Below, in pieces: positions 45,115 through 54,060 of a DNA stretch of 64,000 nt. Under the pieces are notes generated by a model. It was not told the origin of the DNA. It saw only the letters and a list, made by a program, of their open reading frames with translations, and made no database searches. The stretch's first letter is position 1. Every line of letters begins with the position of its first letter. Source of the DNA: Microbispora sp. ZYX-F-249 (GTDB taxonomy: Bacteria; Actinomycetota; Actinomycetes; Streptosporangiales; Streptosporangiaceae); assembly GCF_039649665.1 (NCBI RefSeq), contig NZ_JBDJAW010000013.1, positions 124,001 through 188,000 of the forward strand, written 5' to 3'. Position numbers and translations under genes: made by a program.

Positions 45115-47592
45115 ATGAGCAGGGCGCGCAGTCGCCTCGCGGTGCGTTACTTCGACGATCGCGTTCTCCTCACCGACTCGGCGGCCTGGGCGTACTTCCG
45201 GCTGCCGACGGTGAGTTACGAGTTCCTCACCCCCGAGGAGCGCGAGGCGCTGGCCACCAACATCACGATCGCGCTGGCCGCGATCAGGATGCAGGACGCC
45301 GAGGTGCACCTGCGGATCGCGCACCGGGCCTATCCGGCCGCCGAGTGGGCGATGGCGCTCAACTCGACCTCGGACGAGGGCCCGGGGTGGCGGGAGTACC
45401 TGGAGGAGATGTACCGCCACGTCTGGGCGAAGGACTTCTGGAGCAAGGAGATCTATCTCGGCGTACGGCTCGGGCCGCGCGGCGCGCAGCTCGGCACCGG
45501 CGTGCTGGCCCAGCTCTTCGGCTTCTACCAGCGCAGCGAGAAGACGCTCGGCATCGAGGACGACCACGTGCCGGACAAGGAGATCGCCCGGTGGACCGAG
45601 GCCGCGGAACGGCTCGGCCGGGCCCTCGCCTCCAGCGCGTTGTACGCCCGCCACGCCACCTCCACGGAGATCGCCTGGCTGTACCAGCACGCGGCCGCCG
45701 GCGGGCTCGGTGAGCCGCTGCCCTCGGCCACGCCGCGCCGCAGGTGGGGCAAGGGCGAGATCGAGTCGCTGGTGGAGGGGCAGATCCACAACGGCAGGTC
45801 GCTGCTGCGCATCGAGCAGCCGGCCGGAGACTCCTGGACCGCGTACCTGTCGTTCGCCCGGTTCCCCGATCTGATGCCGTTCCCCGACGGGGAGCCGTGG
45901 CTGCATTTCGCCGACCAGTTGCCGTTCCCGGTGGAGGTCTCCAGCCGGATGCGGCTGATCCCTCCGGTCAGGGCGAGCAAGGACGTGGCGCGCAAGCTGG
46001 CCCACGCCCGCGACATGGACATCCACATCCGTGAGGCGGGCGCCGAGGCGCCGCTCGCGCTGGCCGAGCAGATCGACGCCGCCCGCATGCTGGAGCACGG
46101 GATCACCAAGGAGCGCCTGCCGTTCGTCTACGGCTGGCACCGGCTCAGCGTCAGCGCGCCGACCGAGGAGATGTGCGTGCAGCGCGTCGAGGCCGTCGTG
46201 GAGCACTACCGCGACATCGGCATCGACGTCGTCAACTCCACCGGCGACCAGTTCTCGCTGTTCTGCGAGGCCCTGCCGGGGGAGAAACTGCGGGTCAACG
46301 CGTACGCCCAGCGGCAGCCGCTGCGCACGATCGCGGGCGGCATGGCCACCGCGACCGTCGAGCTCGGCGACCGGGTGGACGAGTCGAACGCCGGGTGGAT
46401 CGGGCCGTACGTCGGGGAGACGCTGGGACGGGCCCGCAGCATCGTGCACTTCGACCCGCTCGTCGCGGCGGCGCGCAATCGCCCGACGGCCATCGCGATC
46501 ACCGGTGAGCCGGGCGGCGGCAAGACCACGCTCGCGTTGCTGCTGATCTACCAGATGGCGCTGCGCGGCGTCACGATCGCGGTCATCGATCCCAAGGGCG
46601 ACGCCGAGTCGCTCGTACGACTGCTGCAACGCCGGGGCCGCAAGGCACGGGTCATCCCGCTGGGGTCGGCCGCGCCGGGCCTGCTCGACCCGTTCTCGTT
46701 CGGCGACGACATCGCGACGAAGAAGACGATGGCGACAGAGACCCTGCGGCTGCTGCTGCCGAGGATGTCCGAGGAGCGCGAGTCCGCCATGATCCAGGCG
46801 GTCGCCGCGGTCTCCAACGAACCCGACCCCTCGCTGGGCAAGGTGGTCGACCACCTGGAGCAGTCGACCGACCCGGCGTCCAAGAACCTGGGGGCCGTGC
46901 TCCGGTCGATGTCGGAGATGCACCTGGCCCGGCTGTGCTTCGACGCCTCGGGCGGCGAGCAGATCGACACCGAGGGCTGGACGACCGTGTTCACGCTCGG
47001 CGGCCTCACGCTGCCCGACGTGATGACGGCCAGGGACGACTACTCCTACGAACAACGGCTGTCGGTGGCGCTGCTCTACCTGGTGTCGCAGTTCGCGCGC
47101 CGTCTGATGAACGGGCTCGACCGGCGTACGCCGAAGGCGATCTTCCTGGACGAGGCGTGGGCGATCACGTCCACGCCCGAGGGCGCCAAGCTCGTGCCCG
47201 AGGTCTCCCGGATGGGCCGCTCGCGCAACACGGCGCTCGTCCTGGTCTCGCAGAACGCCGGTGACCTGCTCAACGAGCAGGTGACCAACTGTCTGTCGTC
47301 GGTCTTCGCGTTCCGTTCGACCGAACGCGTGGAGGTCGAGCACGTGATGGAGCTCCTCGGCGTGGACCCGTCGGAGGAGCACAAGGCCGTGCTGCGCTCC
47401 CTGGGCAACGGGGAGTGCGTCTTCCGGGATCTGGACGGCCGGGCAGGCCGTATCGGGGTGGACCTGATCTCGGAGGAGCTGCTGCGGTGGCTTGACACCA
47501 ATCCGACACACGACAAACCCAGCGAGAACGTGCATGATCTTCTTGACGGGGGCTCCGGTCGGTCGGGGGTCGCGCAGGAGGTGCGATCGTGA
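45115..47592 (+). CDS. VirB4-like conjugation ATPase
   Basis: 825 residues. The N-terminal half (about 1-440) is the VirB4-type region without motifs; AWAYFRLPTVSYEFL near the start is common to actinobacterial homologues. The C-terminal ATPase has Walker A GEPGGGKTT at 464-472, IAVIDPKGDAESLVR, Walker B AIFLDEAW near 680, and VSQNAGDLLNEQV. VirB4 proteins energise pilus or channel assembly at the inner membrane. It starts 30 bp after the TcpE/ParA gene and its stop overlaps the next start (GTGA). A coupling-protein (TcpA/VirD4) identity is less likely because of the N-terminal region. Confidence 0.88.
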   Translation: MSRARSRLAVRYFDDRVLLTDSAAWAYFRLPTVSYEFLTPEEREALATNITIALAAIRMQDAEVHLRIAHRAYPAAEWAMALNSTSDEGPGWREYLEEMYRHVWAKDFWSKEIYLGVRLGPRGAQLGTGVLAQLFGFYQRSEKTLGIEDDHVPDKEIARWTEAAERLGRALASSALYARHATSTEIAWLYQHAAAGGLGEPLPSATPRRRWGKGEIESLVEGQIHNGRSLLRIEQPAGDSWTAYLSFARFPDLMPFPDGEPWLHFADQLPFPVEVSSRMRLIPPVRASKDVARKLAHARDMDIHIREAGAEAPLALAEQIDAARMLEHGITKERLPFVYGWHRLSVSAPTEEMCVQRVEAVVEHYRDIGIDVVNSTGDQFSLFCEALPGEKLRVNAYAQRQPLRTIAGGMATATVELGDRVDESNAGWIGPYVGETLGRARSIVHFDPLVAAARNRPTAIAITGEPGGGKTTLALLLIYQMALRGVTIAVIDPKGDAESLVRLLQRRGRKARVIPLGSAAPGLLDPFSFGDDIATKKTMATETLRLLLPRMSEERESAMIQAVAAVSNEPDPSLGKVVDHLEQSTDPASKNLGAVLRSMSEMHLARLCFDASGGEQIDTEGWTTVFTLGGLTLPDVMTARDDYSYEQRLSVALLYLVSQFARRLMNGLDRRTPKAIFLDEAWAITSTPEGAKLVPEVSRMGRSRNTALVLVSQNAGDLLNEQVTNCLSSVFAFRSTERVEVEHVMELLGVDPSEEHKAVLRSLGNGECVFRDLDGRAGRIGVDLISEELLRWLDTNPTHDKPSENVHDLLDGGSGRSGVAQEVRS

Positions 47593-50027
47593 GCGTGCGC
47601 AGGAACGATCCCAGGGGTCGCACCAGAGAGGGCGGCAGACGCGGGAGGCGGGTCCGCCGGACCCTGGCCCTGCTGTTCGTCGCCTTCGCGGCGTTCGTGA
47701 CGCTTCCGCTGGTCTTCCCGTCGGACACGGCGAGCGCCGTCGGGCCATGTGACCTGTCGCCGGCCCTCGCCCCGGAGATCGTGGGCGGCGGCGTCGACGG
47801 GCTGGTCCAGCCGCCGGCCGCGGATGTGACCGCGGCCGCCGGTCAGAACGCCGAACAGGCGCCGAAGGAACCGGCGACCAACTACGAGCGGTACGGCATG
47901 GCCGGCCAGTTCTGGCACACCTACGACCTGGGGTGCTCCGACGTCACGGCCGTGCTCGGCAACGCCTGGGCCAACACGGTCTTCTCCTGGGCCAAGGCCG
48001 TCGACCGGCTGACGATCAGCACCTACCAGGCGGCGGCCACCGAGGGCCCGCTGCAGCCCATCAAGGAAGTCGCCGACAAGATCGTCACCAACCTCGCCGA
48101 CGCGATGTACTGGCCGTACCTGCGGCCGATCGTCATCCTCGGCGCGATCTGGCTGGCGTGGTACGGCCTGATCCGCAAGCGCGCGACGACGACCACCGAG
48201 GGCGTCATCTGGATGGTCCTCGCCGTGACGGTCGCCATCTGGTTCTTCAGCCGCCCGGGCGACTTCACCAACCTCGGCAAGACCGTGACCGACAAGACCG
48301 GCGAGATCGTCAACTCGGCGTTCTCGGGACTGCCCGGAGCGGGCGGCGCGTCCTGTCTGCCGATGAACGAGGCCGCGCCGGGCGAGGTGCCGAGCGAGCC
48401 CACCGCGGGCGGCTACGGCCGCCAGGGCACGCCCGGCGTGGCGCAGAACGCCGACGCGCTGTGGTCGGTCCTGGTCTGCAAGCCGTGGCTGATGGGCGAG
48501 TTCGGCACCGCCGATCCCGACGCCGGTCTCGTCAAGGGCCTGGGCACGAAGGTCCTGAACCTCCAGGCGATCGACGCGAAGGAACAGGCGGCAGGCCAGG
48601 TCCCGGCCACCGACGAGCACCAGAAGCGATTCGAGGAGGAAGTCGCCAAGCCGATGCAGAGCACCCCGGCGTACTTCCTCTTCCAGGGCAAGGACTGGAC
48701 GAGCCGCCTGGGCATCGCCATCGGCGCCTTCATCGCGGCGATGGTCGCCGGACTGCTCATCTTCCTCGTCGCGGTGTCGCTGCTCGTCCTCAAGGTCGGC
48801 TTCCTGTTGCTGCTGATGCTCGGGCCGATCTTCCTGCTGATCGGCGTGCATCCGGGGTCGGGCCGCATCATCGCCATGCGCTGGGTGGAGATGCTGATCG
48901 GCACCCTGCTGCGCCAGGCCGTGCTGGCCCTGGTGCTCGGGGTCCTCGTGTACGGCTACGCGCTGATCATCTCGACCACCCTGCCCTGGGGCATGCAGAT
49001 CCTGTTCATGGCGCTGATGACGATCGCGGTCTTCTTCTACAGGCGGCCGTTCCAGCATCTGTTCGCCTCGATGGACGGGCACACGATCACCACCCGGATG
49101 CTCGGCGAGGCCACCACCGCGCCGACGCTGTCGCGGGCGGCCAACGCGCTTCCGCCGGTGGCGGCGGCCCGGGCGGGCCGGTGGGGCCTGCGCAAGGCCG
49201 AGCCGGTCATCGGCGCGGCCATGATGGCGACCGGCGCGGCCACGGCCGCCGCCGCGGCGGGCGTGGCACAGGGCCGCGTGCGCGGCGAGGAGGGCGCGGG
49301 CAACGTCGCCGCCCAGGCGGGAGCACGTGCGGGGGCGCAACCCGCGCCGCTCGACGCCGACGCGCAGGGGGCCGGTCGCCGCAAGGCCGCAGGCGCCGCC
49401 GCACGTCCCGGAACGGCCCCGCCGCTCAACCTGTCGGGCGTCCGGCCCGCCTCCCCGGCCCGGTCCGCCGCACAGGCCGCGTCGTCGGCGGCGTCGGCGT
49501 CGGCGTCGGCGTCGCCGGGAGGAAGCCCGGCCGCCCCGCCGCAGCGGGTCACCGGCGCGTCCGCCGCGCCCGCCGCGCCGTCCCGCGGCGGTTCGAGCGG
49601 CGGTTCGAGCGGCGGCCCTGGTGGCGGTTCGAGTGGTGGCTCGGGTGGCGGCTGGTTCAGCGGCAGGTCGGGCGGCTGGGCCTCCCGGCCGTCGTCCCCG
49701 CGTCCGTCCGGCGGCGGCTCGGGCGGGTTCTTCGGCGGCTCGCGCGGCTCGTCCGGCGGCTCGAGCAGGTCCGGTGGGCCGAGCAGGTCGGGCGGCTCCG
49801 GTGGCTCGGGCGGCTCGGGTGGTCTGTTCGGCGGTTCGTCCCGGCGCGGTGACGGCGGCCGTTCCCGGCCCGCGCCGCCACGCGACTCCGGATCGTCCTC
49901 GAGTCGTCCCCGTTCGGCCGAGCCGCCCCCGCTCTGGCTGCCGAGCAGGGGAGCGGGCACGCGCCGCGACGGCGACGCGCCGACGCCGTTCTGGGCCAAG
50001 CCCGCCGACCGCGACTCCGGCGACTGA
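47589..50027 (+). CDS. VirB6/TcpH-like polytopic membrane protein with Gly/Ser-rich tail
   Basis: 812 residues. A signal-type N-terminal helix (about 22-45), then about eight membrane helices (about 175-480) in the VirB6/TrbL pattern. The rest (about 520-812) is Ala-rich and then Gly/Ser/Arg-rich (SGGSSGGPGGGSSGG and similar). VirB6-like proteins form the inner-membrane channel of type IV systems. GTG start shares four bases with the VirB4 stop, and its own stop overlaps the next start (TGATG). Confidence 0.82.
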   Translation: MSVRRNDPRGRTREGGRRGRRVRRTLALLFVAFAAFVTLPLVFPSDTASAVGPCDLSPALAPEIVGGGVDGLVQPPAADVTAAAGQNAEQAPKEPATNYERYGMAGQFWHTYDLGCSDVTAVLGNAWANTVFSWAKAVDRLTISTYQAAATEGPLQPIKEVADKIVTNLADAMYWPYLRPIVILGAIWLAWYGLIRKRATTTTEGVIWMVLAVTVAIWFFSRPGDFTNLGKTVTDKTGEIVNSAFSGLPGAGGASCLPMNEAAPGEVPSEPTAGGYGRQGTPGVAQNADALWSVLVCKPWLMGEFGTADPDAGLVKGLGTKVLNLQAIDAKEQAAGQVPATDEHQKRFEEEVAKPMQSTPAYFLFQGKDWTSRLGIAIGAFIAAMVAGLLIFLVAVSLLVLKVGFLLLLMLGPIFLLIGVHPGSGRIIAMRWVEMLIGTLLRQAVLALVLGVLVYGYALIISTTLPWGMQILFMALMTIAVFFYRRPFQHLFASMDGHTITTRMLGEATTAPTLSRAANALPPVAAARAGRWGLRKAEPVIGAAMMATGAATAAAAAGVAQGRVRGEEGAGNVAAQAGARAGAQPAPLDADAQGAGRRKAAGAAARPGTAPPLNLSGVRPASPARSAAQAASSAASASASASPGGSPAAPPQRVTGASAAPAAPSRGGSSGGSSGGPGGGSSGGSGGGWFSGRSGGWASRPSSPRPSGGGSGGFFGGSRGSSGGSSRSGGPSRSGGSGGSGGSGGLFGGSSRRGDGGRSRPAPPRDSGSSSSRPRSAEPPPLWLPSRGAGTRRDGDAPTPFWAKPADRDSGD

Positions 50028-50665
50028 TGAGAAGCCGGAACAGCGATCGGGGCAAGGGCCTGGCCTTCGCGGCGGCCGTCGTGGTGCTCGCCGCCGTCGG
50101 CGTCTATCTCACGATGGCCCCGGCGTCCGAGGGCGACGAGCAGCCGCGGGAGCAGTCCGTCGCGGCCACCGCTGTGGCGACGAGGGCCGTCCGGCAGCCC
50201 AGCCCGGTGGCCACGACCCCCGGCGCCTTCGACGTCTACGCCTATCTGCCGCTGTCGAGGGAGGAGATCGGCGCGGCGGCCGACCTGGCGCGCCGCTTCA
50301 CCGAGGCGTACGGGACCTTCTCGGCCGGTGAGGAGCCGGCGGCGCGCGCCGACCGGCTGACGCGGTTCGCGACCGACGAGTTCGGCGGGCAGCTCACCAG
50401 GACCGTCACCGACCCCGCGGTGGTGGACCAGAACGAGGCCGGCCAGGTGACCTCGAAGGGGTCGGCGAAGGTCGCGACGATCCGCGACATGACGGCCAAC
50501 CAGGTGGTGTTCGTCGTCGACTCGGTCCGCCACGTGACGGACAAGGACGGCCAGAAGGACGTGCCCGAGCGGTTCGCCGTGACCGTGGTCAAGGCGGGGA
50601 CCGACTGGCGGGTGTACGACCTGCAACTGGCCGACGCCGGTCAGGACGGGGACACCTCGCCGTGA
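50027..50665 (+). CDS. Second VirB8/TcpC-like single-span protein
   Basis: 212 residues. One N-terminal helix (about 10-30: GLAFAAAVVVLAAVGVYL) and an extracytoplasmic domain (about 75-205) with an NTF2-like pattern: AAADLARRFTEAYGTFSAGE, then alternating strands up to WRVYDLQLAD. This resembles half of the TcpC protein at the start of the locus. It overlaps both neighbours (TGATG at its start; GTGA-type at its end), so all three are coupled. Confidence 0.72.
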   Translation: MRSRNSDRGKGLAFAAAVVVLAAVGVYLTMAPASEGDEQPREQSVAATAVATRAVRQPSPVATTPGAFDVYAYLPLSREEIGAAADLARRFTEAYGTFSAGEEPAARADRLTRFATDEFGGQLTRTVTDPAVVDQNEAGQVTSKGSAKVATIRDMTANQVVFVVDSVRHVTDKDGQKDVPERFAVTVVKAGTDWRVYDLQLADAGQDGDTSP

Positions 50666-51783
50666 CCGCCTCGACGCGCGTCGTGCGCAGGCTCGCGTCG
50701 GCGGGGCGGGACTGGCGGACGATCGCCGTGGCCCTGGTGGTGATCGTCCCGGCCACGCTGTTCGGCTCGATCATCCTGATGACCCCCAGCCCGTCGATCC
50801 TCCTCGGCGGCGGCGCGGCCGAGAACTGCGCCGAGGCGGCCACCGCGGACACGGCGGACGTCTCCCAGACGGCCCAGGGCGACATCCCGCCGGACTACCT
50901 GGAGCTCTACAAGAAGTTCGGCAAGCAGATCGGCGTGCAGTGGAACGTCCTGGCGGCCATCGGCAAGCGGGAGACGAACCACGGGCGCTCGACGCTGCCG
51001 GGCGTGAGCAGCGGCACCAACTACGCGGGGGCCGCCGGGCCGATGCAGTTCCTCATCAGCACCTGGGGCGGCCAGGCCAAGATGAAGATCGAGCCGGACA
51101 TCAACGGCTACGCCTCCGACGGCGACGGGGACGGCTACGGCGACGTCTACAACCCGGCGGACGCCATCCTCGGCGCCGCCAAGATGCTCAAGCGCAACGG
51201 CGCGCCCGACGACCTCAGAAAGGCGATCTTCGTCTACAACCGGGCCACCTGGTACGTCGACCAGGTGCTGGAGATCGCCAAACGCTACGCGGCGACCGGG
51301 GACATCGGCGTGCCGCCCGAGGCCGACCCGGCCTGCGACTCCGGCTACGTCGACAGCGCCACCGACGACGTCGTGCGGGACATCCTCGAGTACGCTCTGG
51401 CGCAGCGGGGCAAGCCGTACCGGTGGGGTGGCACGGGCCCGGACGCCTTCGACTGCTCGGGGATCATCTACATGGCCTATCGGAACGCGGGTCTGACCAT
51501 TCCCCGGACGACCTTCGGCCAGTGGCCCTTCGGCAAGAAGATCGAGGAGGGCGAGGAGCGGCCCGGAGACCTCGTCTTCTTCAACGCCGGTCCGGGCACG
51601 TCCGCGGACAATCCCGGGCATGTCGGCATGGTCGTGTCGCCCGGGAAGATGATCGAGGCGCGGTGCACGCTGTGCGGGCCGATCAAGGTCACGACCTACC
51701 GCGACCGGCCGAACATCGTGGGCTTCACCCGTCCGCTGGACAACGAGACCGTCGTCGCGCAGCTCAAGCGGGCCGTGACGTGA
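50662..51783 (+). CDS. Lytic transglycosylase-NlpC/P60 peptidoglycan hydrolase
   Basis: 373 residues. A membrane helix (about 22-42), a lysozyme-like transglycosylase domain (about 80-215; catalytic Glu104 in GKRETNHG), and an NlpC/P60 peptidase domain (about 240-360; Cys265 in DCSGIIYMAY and His320 in NPGHVGMVV). The same pairing occurs in Tn916 Orf14 and pCW3 TcpG, which open the cell wall for the conjugation channel. Start GTG at 50662 overlaps the upstream stop; the Nudix gene overlaps its stop in turn. Confidence 0.9.
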   Translation: MTASTRVVRRLASAGRDWRTIAVALVVIVPATLFGSIILMTPSPSILLGGGAAENCAEAATADTADVSQTAQGDIPPDYLELYKKFGKQIGVQWNVLAAIGKRETNHGRSTLPGVSSGTNYAGAAGPMQFLISTWGGQAKMKIEPDINGYASDGDGDGYGDVYNPADAILGAAKMLKRNGAPDDLRKAIFVYNRATWYVDQVLEIAKRYAATGDIGVPPEADPACDSGYVDSATDDVVRDILEYALAQRGKPYRWGGTGPDAFDCSGIIYMAYRNAGLTIPRTTFGQWPFGKKIEEGEERPGDLVFFNAGPGTSADNPGHVGMVVSPGKMIEARCTLCGPIKVTTYRDRPNIVGFTRPLDNETVVAQLKRAVT

Positions 51784-52178
51784 CGCGTCTCGTCGTCGGC
51801 GCCGCGATCGTCGGGGACGGCCGCCTCCTGGCCGCCCAGCGCGCCGCGCCCCCCGAGCTGCGCGGCGGCTGGGAGTTCCCCGGCGGGAAGGTCGACCCGG
51901 GGGAGGACGAGCGCGCCGCGCTGGTGCGCGAGTGCGCGGAGGAGCTCGGCGTCCGGGTCGTCCTCGGGCGCCGGGTCGGCGGGGACTGGCCCCTGCCCGG
52001 CGGCAACCTGATGCACGTGTGGCTCGCCACCGTCGTCACGGGTGTGCCCCGTCCGCTGGAGCACCTCGCGCTGCGGTGGCTGGAGCCGCACGAGTTGTAC
52101 GACGTCGCCTGGCTCCCGGCCGACCTGCCGGTCGTCGCCGCGATCGAGAAGCTGCTGCCCGGTTCCGCGACCACATAG
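51780..52178 (+). CDS. Nudix hydrolase, MutT-like
   Basis: 132 residues. Nudix box GGKVDPGEDERAALVRECAEELGV-type signature at about residues 39-62, within the consensus Gx5Ex7REUxEExGU, plus WEFPGG just before. The MutT subgroup cleans 8-oxo-dGTP. The start is GTG 51780, overlapping the stop of the peptidoglycan hydrolase by four bases. A housekeeping enzyme coupled to a secretion operon is odd and may be accidental. Confidence 0.9.
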   Translation: MTRLVVGAAIVGDGRLLAAQRAAPPELRGGWEFPGGKVDPGEDERAALVRECAEELGVRVVLGRRVGGDWPLPGGNLMHVWLATVVTGVPRPLEHLALRWLEPHELYDVAWLPADLPVVAAIEKLLPGSATT

Positions 52179-52271
52179 TCGCCGAATCGTTCGCAAGATC
52201 CGGCTTGGCTCCTCCTTTTGCCGAACTACAATCGGTCTTGACTTGGGAGCCGGGCCGACGGGAGGCGAGCG

Positions 52272-53258
52272 GTGAGCGGACGCGCGTATATGAGAGCCGC
52301 GTCCTCGGCGGTCGCGTCCGTGGGCCTCGCCACGGTGGCGATCCTGGTCATGGGCCCAGTGATCGGCGCCAACGCCGACCCCGTGGAGCCGTGCGACCCC
52401 GTCCAGGACCCCCAGTGCGCCGTCGTCACGGTCACCGTCACCCAGACGCCGCCGGCCACCTCCTCGGCGGAGGCGAGCCCCACGGCCGAGCCGGTGGTGA
52501 CCAAGACCGTCACCATCACGCCGACGCCGAAGCAGACCAAGACCAAGACGCCCAAGCCGGCCACGACGACCACCGCTCCCCCCGCGTCCACCACGGAGCA
52601 GGATCTCCCGCCGCAGACCACGCAGACGCTCCCCACGCTGACCGAGGCCCCCACCCCGAGTCCCAGCCCGTCCCCCGAGGACGACGGACAGGTGCTGCTG
52701 CCCCAGGCGTCCGCGTCGCCGGACGTGGCGCAGCAGACCCCCACCGCGGGCGCGTCGTTCGAGCAGCCCGATCCCGAGACGGTGCCGATCGAGATCCGCA
52801 ACGCGTCTCCGGAGTACGACAAGCCGACGCTGGCCCACCGGCTCGCCATCCCCGCCGGGGTTCTCGTGGGCATCGCGCTGATCGCCTGGCTGATCTTCGA
52901 GGGCCGGCTGCGGAGGATGGCGCACGCCGCCGCCGTACGGCGGGGAGGCCCGGCCGCGGCGCGGACGGCGACTCCCGAGCCGGCGGCGTTCCCGGCGGCC
53001 ACGCCCGGCTACGCCCCGATGGTCGGCTTCGTGCCCATGCAGCCCTACACGATGGGGTATCCGCAGCAGCCGCAGCCCTACGGCTACCCGGTGCCGTACG
53101 GCTACGCCCAGCCGTACGGCTATCCGCCGGCGGACCCCGCCCAGATGCAGGCCCAGATGCAGGCCCAGCAGCAGGCACAGGGTCAGCAGTATCCGGCCCC
53201 GGCCGACCCCTGGGCCGAGGCAACCGGCCCCGGCGAGGACCCGAACACCCGCCGCTGA
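52272..53258 (+). CDS. Pro/Thr-rich surface protein with C-terminal membrane anchor and Gln/Tyr-rich tail
   Basis: 328 residues. A signal peptide (about 1-35, ending IGANA), a long Pro/Thr/Ser segment with TPTPKQTKTKTPKP-like runs (about 50-180), a membrane helix (about 195-217: LAIPAGVLVGIALIAWLIF) and a cytoplasmic tail of PYGYP repeats and QAQMQAQQQAQ. GTG start with GGGAGG 6-7 nt upstream. Last gene of the block, followed by a strong terminator. No family recognised; it may be an envelope spacer for the secretion complex (inference). Confidence 0.78.
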   Translation: MSGRAYMRAASSAVASVGLATVAILVMGPVIGANADPVEPCDPVQDPQCAVVTVTVTQTPPATSSAEASPTAEPVVTKTVTITPTPKQTKTKTPKPATTTTAPPASTTEQDLPPQTTQTLPTLTEAPTPSPSPSPEDDGQVLLPQASASPDVAQQTPTAGASFEQPDPETVPIEIRNASPEYDKPTLAHRLAIPAGVLVGIALIAWLIFEGRLRRMAHAAAVRRGGPAAARTATPEPAAFPAATPGYAPMVGFVPMQPYTMGYPQQPQPYGYPVPYGYAQPYGYPPADPAQMQAQMQAQQQAQGQQYPAPADPWAEATGPGEDPNTRR

Positions 53259-53264
53259 AAGTGA

Positions 53265-53297
53265 GAAGCGCCGATCGGACCGGCCGATCGGCGCTTC
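53265..53297. terminator. Bidirectional terminator between the Tcp-like locus and sdhB
   Basis: Perfect 14-bp stem GAAGCGCCGATCGG (53265-53278) pairing with 53284-53297, loop ACCGG. It sits between converging transcription units, 7 bp after the stop of the membrane protein gene and 10 bp before the sdhB stop. Confidence 0.85.
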
Positions 53298-53307
53298 CTC
53301 CCCGGGC

Positions 53308-54060
53308 TCAGCGCTGACGCTTGAAGATCTTCGAGCCCAGCCAGACCAGCGGGTCGTACTTCCGGTCGACGACGCGTTCCTTCATCGGGATCAACGCGTT
53401 GTCGGTGATCTTGATGTGCTCGGGGCAGACCTCGGTGCAGCACTTGGTGATGTTGCAGTAGCCGAGGCCGTGCTCCTCCTGCGCCGACTCCTTGCGGTCC
53501 GCCACGTCGTACGGATGCATGTCGAGCTCGGCGATCCGCATGAGGTAGCGCGGGCCGGCGAAGTTCGGCTTGTTGTCCTCATGATCGCGGATCACGTGGC
53601 AGACGTTCTGGCACATGAAGCACTCGATGCACTTGCGGAACTCCTGCGACCGCTCGACGTCGACCTGCTGCATGCGGTACTCGCCCGGCTTGACGTCGGC
53701 CGGCGGCGTGAACGACGGGATCTCCCGCGCCTTCTGGTAGTTGAACGACACGTCCGTCACCAGGTCCTTGATGACCGGGAACGTCCGCAGCGGCGTGACC
53801 GTGATGGTCTCGCTCTCCTCGAAGGTGGACATCCGGGTCATGCAGCCCAGCCGGGGCTTGCCGTTGATCTCCATCGAGCACGACCCGCACTTGCCGGCCT
53901 TGCAGTTCCAGCGGACCGCGAGGTCGGGCGCCTGCGTGGCCTGGAGCCGGTGGATGACGTCGAGGACGACCTCGCCCTCGTTCACCTCGACGGTGAAGTC
54001 CTCCAGGCGGCCCTCGCCGCCCTCACCGCGCCAGATGCGGAACTTCGCCTTGTATCCCAT
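53308..54060 (-). CDS. sdhB: Succinate dehydrogenase iron-sulfur subunit (Sdh1)
   Basis: 250 residues. A [2Fe-2S] domain (CKAGKCGSCSMEINGKPRLG, about 53-72), then two cluster motifs CIECFMCQNVCH and NITKCCTEVCPEHI. Passes electrons from the flavoprotein to the membrane subunit. Start ATG 54060 shares one base with the sdhA stop (TGATG). It is closer to the mycobacterial Sdh1 (Rv0247c) type than to the second SdhB expected beyond 64000 (recollection, not computed). Confidence 0.95.
   Translation of the reverse strand: MGYKAKFRIWRGEGGEGRLEDFTVEVNEGEVVLDVIHRLQATQAPDLAVRWNCKAGKCGSCSMEINGKPRLGCMTRMSTFEESETITVTPLRTFPVIKDLVTDVSFNYQKAREIPSFTPPADVKPGEYRMQQVDVERSQEFRKCIECFMCQNVCHVIRDHEDNKPNFAGPRYLMRIAELDMHPYDVADRKESAQEEHGLGYCNITKCCTEVCPEHIKITDNALIPMKERVVDRKYDPLVWLGSKIFKRQR

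Noticed and set aside
44371-47748. Very long open frame on the minus strand opposite the VirB4 gene
   Set aside because: Its sequence is Arg/Gly/His/Asp-rich with no motifs, the usual complement of a high-GC gene; VirB4 on the plus strand has all ATPase motifs.
40996-53258. Integrative conjugative element boundaries
   Set aside because: No integrase, tRNA-derived direct repeat, relaxase or composition change was found at either side.
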